From Clostridiales bacterium (GTDB lineage: Bacteria > Bacillota > Clostridia > Clostridiales > Oxobacteraceae), in contig JASEJN010000016.1 in assembly GCA_030016385.1 (NCBI GenBank), positions 1 through 56,004 on the forward strand: 56,004 bases of DNA. Reading direction: 5' to 3'. A model generated the notes under the pieces. It ran no database searches and was not told the DNA's origin. It worked only from the letters and a program-made list of their open reading frames with translations. Position numbers and translations under genes: made by a program. Positions 1-8,801 of the stretch are shown here, piece by piece; positions within the stretch are counted from its first letter, which is position 1; each line of letters begins with the position of its first letter.

Positions 1-147
1 TGGGGTTTTTCATTCGCAATTTTTACCAGTAAAAAAGCTAGCACAACGAGTTAAATTAATTAATGTATGTTGTAATATATAGCACTTATTCCATTAGTTA
101 ATTGCAATAGTATTTTTTATCAATATTGCCATTAATATTCATTTATT

Positions 148-795
148 TTAAGAGGCCGTGAGATATGATGACATTACTTTTGCAAATACCGGTACGATAT
201 AAGCTTCTATAAGGCTTCCAGCTATTGAAACCAGTAAAAAAATTATGATTATCATACTATATGAAAAAAACTTTTGCCAGTAATTATGTGTCCACTTTTT
301 TGTTATCTTGTTTTTTATCACCATGCGGGAAAAACTTATGGATACCACTCCAATTGCCACTATACACGGGATTATGATAAGATTTTGCGGGAGTATCGCA
401 AGCGCCGAAAAAAGCACGCCCTTTATCCCCATGCTGTTTATTAAGAAGCTGACCGTGAACCCCAGTATGAATCCTCTAATTGCTACGATAATAAGAGTAA
501 GAGGTATGCCCACAACGCTTATGCCAAAAATCCATATGAGAAACCCTGTAAGCATATTATTTTTGATTGATTGCCCTAAAACGCCGTAGCTGTCCACATC
601 CTTTTTTAAAAGTACCTGAAAAAAATCCTGCATATATTCGATCAAAGACTGCCTCTGCGTTCCGTCTAATGCCTTCACTGAAAAAGCTCCCGTTGCAATG
701 CCTATTGCAAAAAATGTGAATACCAGAAAATACAAGCCTATATTAGCGTTTATGTGCTTTATAATAGCTTCACGTATTCCATTTCTTTTTAACAA
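148..795 (-). CDS. spoIIM: Stage II sporulation protein M
   Basis: SpoIIM forms the DMP peptidoglycan-degrading complex with SpoIID and SpoIIP that drives septal thinning and engulfment of the forespore. The protein is a multi-pass membrane protein with hydrophobic segments spread through its length (GLYFLVFTFFAIGIATGAF near the N-terminus, several later) and the family-typical length of about 215 residues. An in-frame ATG lies upstream at 825, but I prefer the TTG at 795: AAGGAGGG sits 9 nt before it, the predicted SigE start of transcription is only about 8 nt before the ATG, and the resulting 215 residues match the B. subtilis protein (about 214). It is the last gene of this minus-strand block. 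Identification comes from family resemblance and sporulation context. Confidence 0.9.
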   Translation of the reverse strand: MLKRNGIREAIIKHINANIGLYFLVFTFFAIGIATGAFSVKALDGTQRQSLIEYMQDFFQVLLKKDVDSYGVLGQSIKNNMLTGFLIWIFGISVVGIPLTLIIVAIRGFILGFTVSFLINSMGIKGVLFSALAILPQNLIIIPCIVAIGVVSISFSRMVIKNKITKKWTHNYWQKFFSYSMIIIIFLLVSIAGSLIEAYIVPVFAKVMSSYLTAS

Positions 796-839
796 TACAT
801 TTTCCCTCCTTAAATATTTTTTCATATGCTTCTAAGAAG

Positions 840-868
840 ATTTTATGCATAGGTAAAAAGCTATATGA
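840..868 (-). promoter_or_regulatory. SigE-type promoter of spoIIM
   Basis: On the minus strand TCATATA (-35, 862-868) is followed after 14 nt by CATAAAAT (-10, 840-847). This fits the SigE pattern KMATATT-N14-CATAnnnT with one -35 mismatch. spoIIM is a SigE-regulon gene in B. subtilis. Transcription would begin near 833, which supports the TTG start at 795. Confidence 0.6.
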
Positions 869-998
869 TTAAAAAATGAAACAAGCCCTGAAAGAAACTT
901 AATAAATGAGGTAATTAATATAAATAAACCTACATATAATAACGTAAAAGCATGGCTTGTATTTTTTATATTTGAAGATAACAGGAGATGATGAAAGC

Positions 999-1172
999 AT
1001 GATGAAGTTTGATAAAAACGGGATATATTATTATGGAACAAACAGGGAGTTTATCATGTCTTTAAAAAAAGTATCCTTCGTCGATATTACTATAAAGGAG
1101 CTGTTAAGAGCAAAATGCAAAACCGGCCTCCGCCAACGCCCCGAAATCGATATAAGCTATGGCAGGATTTGA
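999..1172 (+). CDS. Small hypothetical protein (57 aa), plus strand
   Basis: A 57-codon frame starts at ATG 999 with AGGAG 11 nt upstream, a slightly long spacing. It fills most of the gap between spoIIM and the DUF3866 gene and runs opposite to both. The product (MMKFDKNGIYYYG..., ending in ISYGRI) is lysine/arginine-rich with no membrane segment or motif that I recognise. It overlaps no other gene, which is the main argument that it may be real. I see no clear terminator after it. It could equally be chance coding potential in a divergent intergenic region. Confidence 0.3.
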   Translation: MMKFDKNGIYYYGTNREFIMSLKKVSFVDITIKELLRAKCKTGLRQRPEIDISYGRI

Positions 1173-1203
1173 TATTATTGATCCAATGCGCTCGCGGTTT
1201 TAG

Positions 1204-2286
1204 TCATGAGAGGTTCAGAAGATATGACGCAAATACTGGAGCCGCACCGCATGACATGAAAAACTCTTTGTCCTCCTTAATGCTCCTGCCCATGGTAGTT
1301 GGGTTCATGTTATAGAACTTAAGGGCATCGAATACGATATCGGATTTTATATACTCTATCAGATGGTATCTGCATAGTTCTGCATCTTTAATCTGGGATA
1401 AAATATATTCCATATATTCTTGCTCAAGTATGGGAAACACAACATGTGCACTGGTGCAGCATACGTCCTTTAGTACCGTAATCGTATGGTGGCTTATGCC
1501 GAAATGGCGTTTTCTTTTGTCTTTGAAGCTTATCCTCGGTATAAATACGGATATGCCATTCAACTTGTTGACACAATCGATTATGCTTCCCTGCTCGATT
1601 CCGCTAAATCCATACTTCGTACCGGTTCCGACGGAGCCCGGACCCATCGTGACTATTGCTGCGTCTCCATGGAATACTTCCTTTGCAATTGCCAGTGCAT
1701 CAAATATATTTACAGCTTCGGCGTCGCCTCCAAGTGCATTTCCATATGTAACAGCATATGAAATTATTTTTTTATCCTTCAATTCTCTTACGGTATGGCT
1801 GAATCCCGCCTCAAGGCACCCGCCGTCCGTCATGATGTATATGATCCTCATATCACTGTTCAAAAACTTTAATGTACATGCCGCAGGAGCCAGCATGCTG
1901 TGAAGTTCCCCTGAAATCACTATCATATTATCCAGACTTTTAAAACCCTTTATCATCTCGTGGTATTTGCTCTGCTGCTCAGATGTGCACATGCAGTTCA
2001 CCTGATATGGAGTGTATCTTAGCTTCATGATATGCCCGGGCTCAGTTATTTCAATAATTTTCCTTGACGATTCGTTTATTATTATGAAATCGTACCCGCC
2101 CGTACCCAGATGAAGGTATCCGGCTGTTGTATTTATATATACGACGTCTCCCTTATTTATTCTGCCACTTAGCAAATTATAATTTACTGCCTTATGTATG
2201 GTACCATCATAGCAAACACGCGCTAACGCAATTGAATCATCTTCATATATTATATCCATTACTATACCTTTTCTTATCCTTATCAT
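1204..2286 (-). CDS. DUF3866 family protein
   Basis: A 360-residue soluble protein of the DUF3866 family, whose biochemical function is not known. The N-terminal ~80 residues look like a small beta-rich domain. The rest alternates helices and strands with glycine-rich turns (VTMGPGSVGTGTKYGFSGIEQG, here split by me as VTMGPGSVGTG and YGFSGIEQG), suggesting a Rossmann-like fold. The ATG at 2286 directly follows the stop of the GT4-like gene (TAAATG) with GGGGAG upstream, so the two are translationally linked. An alternative in-frame ATG lies nine codons later. Its neighbours (steA, two glycosyltransferase-like genes, spoIIM) suggest envelope or division work, but that is context only. Confidence 0.8.
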   Translation of the reverse strand: MIRIRKGIVMDIIYEDDSIALARVCYDGTIHKAVNYNLLSGRINKGDVVYINTTAGYLHLGTGGYDFIIINESSRKIIEITEPGHIMKLRYTPYQVNCMCTSEQQSKYHEMIKGFKSLDNMIVISGELHSMLAPAACTLKFLNSDMRIIYIMTDGGCLEAGFSHTVRELKDKKIISYAVTYGNALGGDAEAVNIFDALAIAKEVFHGDAAIVTMGPGSVGTGTKYGFSGIEQGSIIDCVNKLNGISVFIPRISFKDKRKRHFGISHHTITVLKDVCCTSAHVVFPILEQEYMEYILSQIKDAELCRYHLIEYIKSDIVFDALKFYNMNPTTMGRSIKEDKEFFMSCGAAPVFASYLLNLS

Positions 2287-3117
2287 TTATACTTTTCTCC
2301 CCAGGCGATCTATATATTTTAATATGCTGCTTTTTTCTATCAGCGCGCTTATGGATTTTCTGTCTCCATAAAATTCTATTAACAGCAGCAGCAATAAAAT
2401 TACAGTTTTTATTATAATATTGTCTGAAGATATCAAACTTAACCCCGCCAGCATGCCTATTGTATTCGATCCTGTATCGCCCATGATGCATATCTCTTTG
2501 AACTCATATGGCACATAAAATAAGAGCAGCAGCATGAAGCCGGAATTCACTCCCAGATAAAAGGCATCCGCCCTAAGGATAAGTAAAAATAAAAAAAAGA
2601 CTCCATACACCTTTATAGCCCTTCCGGGCCGCAGATCCATCATATTGAAAAAATTCTGTGACAGGCACAAGAGCACAACGTTCAATATAAGGCTGATGCC
2701 CCTAAACCCTGAAAAGGCGCATATTGTAAATGAAATCAGGATGCAAAACATTGCCTTTAAAAACCCTGAAGTAACTTTGCCATTCAATGCAGCGCCAATA
2801 TGCTGCCTTATACCTTTTCTTCCATCGGCAAAGCCATCATCGATATGCCCTGCAAGGGCTGCCGATAATGTTCCGGTACATATTACCAGGATACTTGCCT
2901 TTAAAGAGCGATAATCATACTTCATCATGGCTGCAAGCTCCAGCGCTGCGCTTGCGATCAATATGTATATGATGAATAAAATTCCGGCGGAATTTGATAC
3001 GGTTCCACCCCTGTAATTTTTTGCGTGATTGGATTGGCTATTTATAAAATCGATTATTCCGGGCAAAATGACCAATGAGCAAAATATTGAAGAAACAAGG
3101 GGAATTATATATATCAA
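2287..3117 (-). CDS. GT4/MraY-like polyprenyl-phosphate sugar-phosphate transferase homologue
   Basis: A polytopic membrane protein of 276 residues related to the MraY/WecA family, which moves a sugar-1-phosphate from a UDP-sugar to a polyprenyl phosphate carrier. Visible family marks are GHIDDGFADGRKGIRQHIG (the D-D pair and following basic loop), NFFNMMDLRPGRAIK (N-x-x-D in the middle) and GDTGSN in the last third. It is shorter than MraY (about 320 residues). The start is TTG at 3117, with GGAGG 9 nt upstream inside the end of the preceding gene. The substrate is unknown. Its position between a GT2 transferase and DUF3866, downstream of steA, suggests a dedicated lipid-linked glycan step. 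Confidence 0.8.
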   Translation of the reverse strand: MIYIIPLVSSIFCSLVILPGIIDFINSQSNHAKNYRGGTVSNSAGILFIIYILIASAALELAAMMKYDYRSLKASILVICTGTLSAALAGHIDDGFADGRKGIRQHIGAALNGKVTSGFLKAMFCILISFTICAFSGFRGISLILNVVLLCLSQNFFNMMDLRPGRAIKVYGVFFLFLLILRADAFYLGVNSGFMLLLLFYVPYEFKEICIMGDTGSNTIGMLAGLSLISSDNIIIKTVILLLLLLIEFYGDRKSISALIEKSSILKYIDRLGRKV

Positions 3118-3120
3118 CGG

Positions 3121-3798
3121 CTATCGCCTCCATAGAATATTTAAAAGAGTTATTATTATGTCGTAGAATTGCTTCGTTCTATGCATAAAACCCGATGCAT
3201 TCACATATGTGTACCTGTGCGACAAATCGGCGTCTTTGACTTTTATGAAACAGCCCTTATTCAACAAATCGATGAGCATGCCGACTTCCAGGCCATATCC
3301 ACGGTACCTTCCGCCTTTAAAGTCTTTTAACGCTTTTGCATTTATCACCCTTTGCCCCGAAAGAGGACATGGGAAATCCACCCCTGTAAAAAATTTGACA
3401 CTGAAGCTTGCAAACGCCTTTAATAATCCAAAACCTCCCGTACCGGTCATGGTGGGTAATCTTGCTACGCAGGCATCGCATTCGTTTCCAATTACCATAT
3501 CTATTAGGGGTTCAATGTTTGATGCGGAATATCCAAGGTCCCCGTCCAGAAATACATAAATATCGGCGTTTGATATCTTTAGTGCTTCCTCTACAGACTC
3601 CGCCTTACCCATATTTTTGGCGTGCTTTATTATATCTATTCCGCCGATTCCCTCTATTATATTCAGGGTATTATCCTTGGAACCATCATCTATAGCTATT
3701 ATCCTGTTTATGGATTTTATCCTTTTGACAGAATTTATCGTATCATATGCATATTTTTCTTCATTATAAAAAGGAATTATCGCACATATTCTAACCAT
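3121..3798 (-). CDS. Glycosyltransferase family 2
   Basis: A GT-A fold glycosyltransferase of 225 residues. The N-terminal AIIPFYNEE motif, AIDDGSKDNT nucleotide-sugar loop and FLDGDLGY metal-binding DxD-type motif are characteristic of GT2 enzymes such as dolichyl/polyprenyl-phosphate sugar synthases. There is no C-terminal membrane domain, so it probably acts at the inner face of the membrane on a lipid carrier. It starts 8 nt after steA and ends 3 nt before the GT4-like gene, a tight operon arrangement. Donor and acceptor cannot be read from sequence. Confidence 0.85.
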   Translation of the reverse strand: MVRICAIIPFYNEEKYAYDTINSVKRIKSINRIIAIDDGSKDNTLNIIEGIGGIDIIKHAKNMGKAESVEEALKISNADIYVFLDGDLGYSASNIEPLIDMVIGNECDACVARLPTMTGTGGFGLLKAFASFSVKFFTGVDFPCPLSGQRVINAKALKDFKGGRYRGYGLEVGMLIDLLNKGCFIKVKDADLSHRYTYVNASGFMHRTKQFYDIIITLLNILWRR

Positions 3799-3806
3799 GA
3801 TATCTT

Positions 3807-4898
3807 TTAATCAAAATTGAGAAATACTTTCAGTTCATCTATTATACTTCCCTTAAAAAGCCATGATACGATGATTAAAAAAATAAGGATTAAAAAAAGT
3901 GCGGACGATTTAACATATGCATCATCATATTTTAGCAGGCTGCTTATCCCCTTGAGGTCTATTATGTTCGATCCGTACAGCACCCTTATTATAGCCGTGC
4001 TTGACATCCCGGATCTTCCTTTTTCAGAGAATTCGTCTATACATGTATGGCTTCCAATTATATATATTTTCGATGCCCCTTTCATTTTCGCCGTGTAAAG
4101 TGCGGCATCCTCCGATGTACCCTTTAGCAAAACCTGTTTATAAGTGAGACCTAAATTCTTGATTCTTAATGCTCCCGGTGCATATCCGTTCGTATACGAA
4201 TGAACAAGTATCTCACTGCAGTTTAAAAGGCTTTTATCGCTCACGCTATCCATATCGCCTATGATTATGTCGCATTTTATGCCGGCGTCGAATGCAGCGT
4301 CAGCCCCTCCGTCGACTCCCATTACGACAGGAGCGATGTTTTTTATGATATTTGAGACTGATTTCAAATCATCTATATAGCCTCGTCCCCTGCAAATTAT
4401 GAGAACATCCCTTCCGCAAATAGGCGTCTTAAGCTCCGGCATGGGATGATTCCCTGTAAAATACCTGGATTCCCTTATCATAAATCCTGCGGTATTTTTT
4501 ATGAACCTGTAATTATTATCTTCCATATATAAGTTTTCTATGTCTTTTTCGAAGATTTCGCGGCAGGATGAAACCATCGTGCCGTTTATATATATTTTAT
4601 TGTCTGAAATTTCGGCCATGTCACCGTCTTTCACCCCATCGAAAAAATCTTCCTGCAATGCGTCAAAAATCCTGATGCCGCTCTTTAGCAGATATCCTAT
4701 GCCCTCATTGCATCCATTTTTATCTATGGAATCGCAACAGTTTATAACGGCCTTTATTTTTTTATGCCTTAACTCTTCAGCTGCTACAAGATCCAGCGCC
4801 TTATGCCTTATTACAGCCATTCCCCTTTTATCTATTTTGTGAATAAGCCTTTTTGTATATGCATCCTTGAATACTTTGCCGTATATATTGCCTTTCAA
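3807..4898 (-). CDS. steA: SteA-like cytokinesis protein
   Basis: Related to SteA, described in Corynebacterium as a cell-division-associated membrane protein. The central part (about residues 155-310) resembles a thiamin pyrophosphokinase catalytic fold (MGVDGGADAAFDAG, IIGDMDSVSD), and a single C-terminal membrane helix (FLILIFLIIVSWLF) is followed by a short tail. An in-frame ATG exists at 4928 without a ribosome-binding site. I prefer the TTG at 4898, preceded by GAGGATGTG, which gives the usual family N-terminus (MKGNIYGKV...) and 363 residues. It heads the steA-GT2-GT4-DUF3866 group. True TPK activity is unlikely in this family. Confidence 0.8.
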   Translation of the reverse strand: MKGNIYGKVFKDAYTKRLIHKIDKRGMAVIRHKALDLVAAEELRHKKIKAVINCCDSIDKNGCNEGIGYLLKSGIRIFDALQEDFFDGVKDGDMAEISDNKIYINGTMVSSCREIFEKDIENLYMEDNNYRFIKNTAGFMIRESRYFTGNHPMPELKTPICGRDVLIICRGRGYIDDLKSVSNIIKNIAPVVMGVDGGADAAFDAGIKCDIIIGDMDSVSDKSLLNCSEILVHSYTNGYAPGALRIKNLGLTYKQVLLKGTSEDAALYTAKMKGASKIYIIGSHTCIDEFSEKGRSGMSSTAIIRVLYGSNIIDLKGISSLLKYDDAYVKSSALFLILIFLIIVSWLFKGSIIDELKVFLNFD

Positions 4899-4992
4899 TA
4901 GTAACACATCCTCGTAATACATCTGCATTGTTTTTATAATACTATTTTGTGCAATTAGCGAAATATAATGTTATCAATCATATGCAAACGGC

Positions 4993-5027
4993 AAAAAGAA
5001 AACCGGCTTTTTAAAAGTCGGTTTTCT
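4993..5027 (-). terminator. Rho-independent terminator overlapping the end of cca
   Basis: On the minus strand AGAAAACCG...CTTTT pairs with AAAAG...CGGTTTTCT, followed by TTTTT. The ascending arm contains the last codons and the stop of cca, so the terminator is embedded in the gene. It separates cca from steA. Confidence 0.75.
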
Positions 5028-6255
5028 TTATCTCTTCGGCATATTTTATCAATATATCCTTTTTATTTAATTCCGGGTTTTCAATAACCTTATTGATAAG
5101 CGCATCTATCATCAATCCGATAGTCCTGCCGTCATTGACACCTATTTTCTTAATGTCATTTCCATCAATACACAGCATTTTTCTGTTGAAACATTCATTT
5201 TTGTTTAAAATATCCTGTACGATTTCTTTTATATTATCTATTTTTATAAGCTTTTCATGTTCATTATCTGCCCTTGCAAGAGCTTCCCGTACTGCCAGCA
5301 GATGTATAAAGCATTCTTCTCCTGTTTCTTTCAGTTCACTCTTAATGGATACCCTGTCCTCTTTTAGTTTGATGCCCCGAAAATGCAACGTTTTGTCCAC
5401 ATTGTCAATAATGCTGTTTTGGAACTTTAACCTTTTTAATATACCTGCTGCCAGGCTCGCAATTTCATAAAACATTATAGTTAACCTTACCACAAGATCT
5501 TTATCGGATTCATCAATGCATTTTATTAAATGCCCTTCGCCGCGGTACAGTTTAACATGATCGGAAAGCTCGGGTATAATATTATCCATAAGTCCTGCTT
5601 TAAACAAAAGGCTCAATTTCCCGGCATTATCCGAAAGAAGCATCTTGCAAAGCTCATCTTTTATCCTTTCACAGCTTATCTTTTTTATAAGCGCAGCATT
5701 TACAACGATAGAATCAAATGTATACTTATCGATTTCAAATCCAAGCTGTGCAGAAAACCTTATGGCCCTCATCATCCTCAAGGCATCCTCTTTGAACCTT
5801 GCATCGGCATCGCCCACGCATCGTATTATTCCATTGCATAAGTCTTCGTATCCCCCATACAAGTCCACAAGTCCTTCACGGGGATTGTATGCCATGGAAT
5901 TTATCGTGAAATCCCTTCTGCTTAAATCCTCATCTATAGTTCCTATAAATTCCACATGGTCCGGGCGCCTGTAGTCCGAATATGCGCCTTCTTTTCTGAA
6001 GGTGGTAACCTCAAATGGCATATTATCGATAATTACCGTAACCGTGCCGTGTTTAAGCCCCGTGCTTAACAGTTTAAAATCTTTGAACATATCCATGACA
6101 TCACAAGGCTGCGCATTTGAAGCTATATCGAAATCCGCAGGAACTTTACCAAGCAGGCTGTCTCTTACGCATCCGCCGACAATATAGCCTTTATAACCGC
6201 TGCTATAAAGCTTCTTTAAAATATATTTCGCACCTTCGGGCAATTTTATTTCCAT
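5011..6255 (-). CDS. cca: CCA tRNA nucleotidyltransferase
   Basis: Adds or repairs the 3'-terminal CCA of tRNAs using CTP and ATP. The nucleotidyltransferase signature GGCVRDSLLGKVPADFDIA (about residues 27-45) carries the metal-binding D-x-D. It is followed by the RRDFTINSMAYN motif, the VDLYGGYEDL region and the RMMRAIRFSAQLGF motif that binds the incoming nucleotide. Length (414) is normal for class II bacterial enzymes; a poly(A) polymerase role is possible in principle. The ATG overlaps the spo0A stop codon (TAATG), so translation is coupled and the gene is probably co-transcribed with spo0A. Confidence 0.92.
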   Translation of the reverse strand: MEIKLPEGAKYILKKLYSSGYKGYIVGGCVRDSLLGKVPADFDIASNAQPCDVMDMFKDFKLLSTGLKHGTVTVIIDNMPFEVTTFRKEGAYSDYRRPDHVEFIGTIDEDLSRRDFTINSMAYNPREGLVDLYGGYEDLCNGIIRCVGDADARFKEDALRMMRAIRFSAQLGFEIDKYTFDSIVVNAALIKKISCERIKDELCKMLLSDNAGKLSLLFKAGLMDNIIPELSDHVKLYRGEGHLIKCIDESDKDLVVRLTIMFYEIASLAAGILKRLKFQNSIIDNVDKTLHFRGIKLKEDRVSIKSELKETGEECFIHLLAVREALARADNEHEKLIKIDNIKEIVQDILNKNECFNRKMLCIDGNDIKKIGVNDGRTIGLMIDALINKVIENPELNKKDILIKYAEEIKKTDF

Positions 6256-7058
6256 TAACTTACCTTTTGTTTTAACCTTAGCTTATCGGCAACCATTGCA
6301 ATAAACTCGCTATTGGTTGGCTTGCCCTTTCCATTGTGTATGGTATAGCCAAATATTTTGTTTATCGTTTCTATCTGTCCCCTGCTCCAGGCTACTTCGA
6401 TAGCGTGTCGTATGGCTCGCTCTACGCGGCTTGCTGTAGTATTAAACTTTTTCGCTATAGAAGGATAGAGCTCTTTTGTAACTGCGCTTAAAAGCTCAAC
6501 GTCATTTACAACCATAAAAATAGCTTCCCTTAAATACAGATAGCCTTTTATATGCGCAGGTACCCCTATTTCATGGATTATATTGGTAATTTCAGATTCA
6601 AGATTATTATTGAAGAAATTTGATGTCTGCTGCTCGCTATCGACCATATGTTTTCTTATTTCCTGCATACCCATGCTACTGTTGAACATTTGCCTGATCC
6701 TGCTTACGAATACATCAAGTTCGAATGGTTTTACGACATAATAATCAGCACCGAGGTTTATGGCTCTTTGCGTTATCTTATCCTGACCTACCGCCGACAG
6801 TACAATTATCTTCGGGACATTGTTAAGGTCAAGACTATTTATCCTCTCTAGAACCCCGAGCCCATCGAGGTGGGGCATTATAATGTCCAGTACCAGAACG
6901 TCAGGATTTTGGTCTGATATAAGCTTCAAAGCTTCAAGACCATCCTTTGCAATCCCTACGACTTCCATGTCGTTCTGCTTTGATAAATACTCGCTCAGAA
7001 TACTGCAAAATTCCTTGTTATCGTCTGCAATTAAAACTTTTATTTTTTTTTCATCCAT
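6255..7058 (-). CDS. spo0A: Sporulation master response regulator Spo0A
   Basis: Spo0A is the phosphorylation-activated transcription factor that commits the cell to sporulation. The receiver domain (residues 1-125) has the acidic pocket D12/D13, phospho-acceptor D58 in [13 protein letters not shown], the S/T switch in VLSAVGQD and K110 in VVKPFELD. The C-terminal effector domain holds the very conserved recognition region [19 protein letters not shown] (about 209-227). Length 267 is standard. The ATG has AGGAGG just upstream. A SigH promoter and a 0A box lie in front of it, and cca follows with overlapping codons. Confidence 0.98.
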   Translation of the reverse strand: MDEKKIKVLIADDNKEFCSILSEYLSKQNDMEVVGIAKDGLEALKLISDQNPDVLVLDIIMPHLDGLGVLERINSLDLNNVPKIIVLSAVGQDKITQRAINLGADYYVVKPFELDVFVSRIRQMFNSSMGMQEIRKHMVDSEQQTSNFFNNNLESEITNIIHEIGVPAHIKGYLYLREAIFMVVNDVELLSAVTKELYPSIAKKFNTTASRVERAIRHAIEVAWSRGQIETINKIFGYTIHNGKGKPTNSEFIAMVADKLRLKQKVS

Positions 7059-7108
7059 ATTCTTTTTTCCTCCTATATAATAGCATTTCCATTTGTTAAC
7101 AATTATTA

Positions 7109-7135
7109 ATTCGACAAAGTGTTAAATATTCCTTC
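7109..7135 (-). promoter_or_regulatory. SigH-type promoter of spo0A with overlapping 0A box
   Basis: On the minus strand GAAGGAATA (7127-7135), an 11-nt spacer and GTCGAAT (7109-7115) match the SigH pattern RnAGGAWWW-N11-12-RnnGAAT at every constrained position. TGTCGAA (7110-7116) is a perfect 0A box and overlaps the -10 element, as expected for autoregulation. The spo0A ATG is about 45 nt downstream of the predicted start site. Confidence 0.75.
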
Positions 7136-7200
7136 TAAAATAAGTAAAAATTGAAAAAAATTTTTAATATTAAATAAAATGTTCAAAACATGTGTAAAAT

Positions 7201-7230
7201 AAAAAAATGCTGGTTAAAATGCAACCAGCA
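7201..7230 (-). terminator. Terminator after spoIVB
   Basis: On the minus strand TGCTGGTT pairs with AACCAGCA across a 7-nt loop and is followed by TTTTTTT. It lies 19 nt after the spoIVB stop and separates spoIVB transcription from the spo0A promoter. Confidence 0.85.
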
Positions 7231-7248
7231 AAAAATACTTAATAGTTT

Positions 7249-8610
7249 CTATTTTTGACTTATACTGATGCCTGCTTCCTGCAGCATCCATTCAATATAT
7301 ATACCATAGCCCATATCGGGTCTGTTTATAAAAACATGTGTTACGGCTCCTACAAGTTTACCATTTTGTATGATCGGGCTGCCGCTCATGCCTTGCACGA
7401 TTCCACCTGTTTTTTGCAAAAGCTCGGGATCTGTTATCCTTATTATCATGCTTTTGGGGTTCGGTTTAGCTTGATTTGTGAGTTTTTCAATAACAATATC
7501 ATAGCTTTTCACGTCTGTCCCGTCAACTGTTGTAAGGATTTTTGCAGGTCCTTCTTTTATATCGCTCTGGAATGCAACTGAAATAGGTTCGGTGTAGATA
7601 TTGTTTTCTATTTTTTTTGAAGCGACGCCATAGATTCCACAGGCGGTATTTTTGCTTATATTGCCAAGTTCATCCTCGCTCTCAATAAATAATCCCCTTA
7701 GTTCTCCGGGTTTACCTCTTACTCCGGGCTGAACGGATATTATTTTTGATGGCACTATTTTGCCTGAACTTACAGAGAGCATTTCCCCAGTATCGATATC
7801 CGTAATCGGATGTCCGATGGCGCCATATGCGCCATTTAAGGGACAGTAAAATGTCAATGTTCCCACGCCTGCGGTGGAATCCCTTATCCATGCGCCTATC
7901 TTATATTGCTGATCATCATTTGATTTTACAGGCGTTATCGATGCCTGTATTTCTTTCCCTTTTCTTATAATCGTCAGTTTGATGGGCTTCCCACCGGATG
8001 CGCCTACGAGTCTGGATACATGATCCCCATCTTCAACAGGTATATCATTTATTTTGAGTATCGAATCGCCTATCTCTATCCCGGCATCCAGTGAAGGGTT
8101 ATAAATTTTCCCATCGCTGCCGTTTATCTGAGATACTCCGACTACCATTACTCCCTTTGTCATCATCTTGACACCAATCGATTGGCCGCCCGGTATGACT
8201 TTTATCTGAGGTACCACATTGACGGTTACCCTTTTGATCGGTATTACGCCAAATACCATTATATCAAAATCAACTTTGCCATTTCTGTTTGACTCTATCT
8301 TAAAAGGAGATAAAAGGTTTAAGTTTACTTTACTTCCATTAAGGTCGTTTCCATTTAATTTAACAACATCATTTTTTTTGAAATTCAAGCTGACATTTAC
8401 AGGCAATTTTATATCGAAAAGATGCTGTTCCCCTTCCAATAACATTATCCTGTCAGGCATTTGAGAAATTTTCAATGTCACCAAGGAAAAAGAAATAATT
8501 GTACAGCAAACAATAAAAACAAGTAATTTGCTGAGCTTCATCCTGTACAATTCGATCACTCTCCCGTCATCCCATAGAAGCAACTTTCTCCTCAAAAAAT
8601 AAATTAGCAT
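7249..8610 (-). CDS. spoIVB: SpoIVB serine peptidase (SigK checkpoint)
   Basis: SpoIVB is a forespore-secreted PDZ serine peptidase that signals across the membrane to trigger pro-SigK processing. Visible parts are a membrane anchor at about residues 28-47, the VIPGGQSIGVKM block, a PDZ domain (about 150-225), the catalytic His in GAIGHPITD (H267) and the catalytic Ser in QGMSGSPII (about 406-414), then THVFINRP. All match the B. subtilis protein closely. The 453-residue length assumes the first ATG; a TTG at residue 10 (preceded by GAGGAG) or codons near residue 18-24 would give a length closer to the usual ~430. I could not find a convincing SigG promoter. Pro-SigK, its indirect target, is encoded at 40339 in this window. 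Confidence 0.96.
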   Translation of the reverse strand: MLIYFLRRKLLLWDDGRVIELYRMKLSKLLVFIVCCTIISFSLVTLKISQMPDRIMLLEGEQHLFDIKLPVNVSLNFKKNDVVKLNGNDLNGSKVNLNLLSPFKIESNRNGKVDFDIMVFGVIPIKRVTVNVVPQIKVIPGGQSIGVKMMTKGVMVVGVSQINGSDGKIYNPSLDAGIEIGDSILKINDIPVEDGDHVSRLVGASGGKPIKLTIIRKGKEIQASITPVKSNDDQQYKIGAWIRDSTAGVGTLTFYCPLNGAYGAIGHPITDIDTGEMLSVSSGKIVPSKIISVQPGVRGKPGELRGLFIESEDELGNISKNTACGIYGVASKKIENNIYTEPISVAFQSDIKEGPAKILTTVDGTDVKSYDIVIEKLTNQAKPNPKSMIIRITDPELLQKTGGIVQGMSGSPIIQNGKLVGAVTHVFINRPDMGYGIYIEWMLQEAGISISQK

Positions 8611-8701
8611 ATGTTTAAATTAACCTATTTAAAACTGTTTTATACTATAATAAAATTTTCATATCTGGCAATAAAAACTTCATGTGCTCATTTTGCCGCA
8701 T

Positions 8702-8734
8702 AAAAAAATGGTGATAAATTGTCACCATTTTTTT
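8702..8734 (-). terminator. Terminator hairpin in the recN-spoIVB gap
   Basis: The stem AAAAAAATGGTGA / TCACCATTTTTTT has 13 bp and a 7-nt loop. With A and T tracts on its two sides it could work in both directions. It is the second of two tandem hairpins after recN. Confidence 0.75.
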
Positions 8735-8747
8735 ATGCATTTATTGC

Positions 8748-8791
8748 AAAATAATTTAATCGGCCCGGATTCGGACCGATTAAATTATTTT
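8748..8791 (-). terminator. Long hairpin directly after recN
   Basis: The arms AAAATAATTTAATCGG and CCGATTAAATTATTTT form a 16-bp stem plus inner GC pairs, 11 nt after the recN stop. The same 16-nt arms recur at 26741-26801. Confidence 0.7.
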
Positions 8792-8801
8792 AGCAATCAT
8801 G

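Noticed and set aside
1430..1903. Plus-strand open frame opposite the DUF3866 gene
   Set aside because: Shadow of the minus-strand gene, without ribosome-binding site or family similarity.
8611..8700. SigG promoter for spoIIVB-type forespore expression
   Set aside because: No -35/-10 pair with acceptable match and spacing to the SigG consensus could be found upstream of spoIVB.
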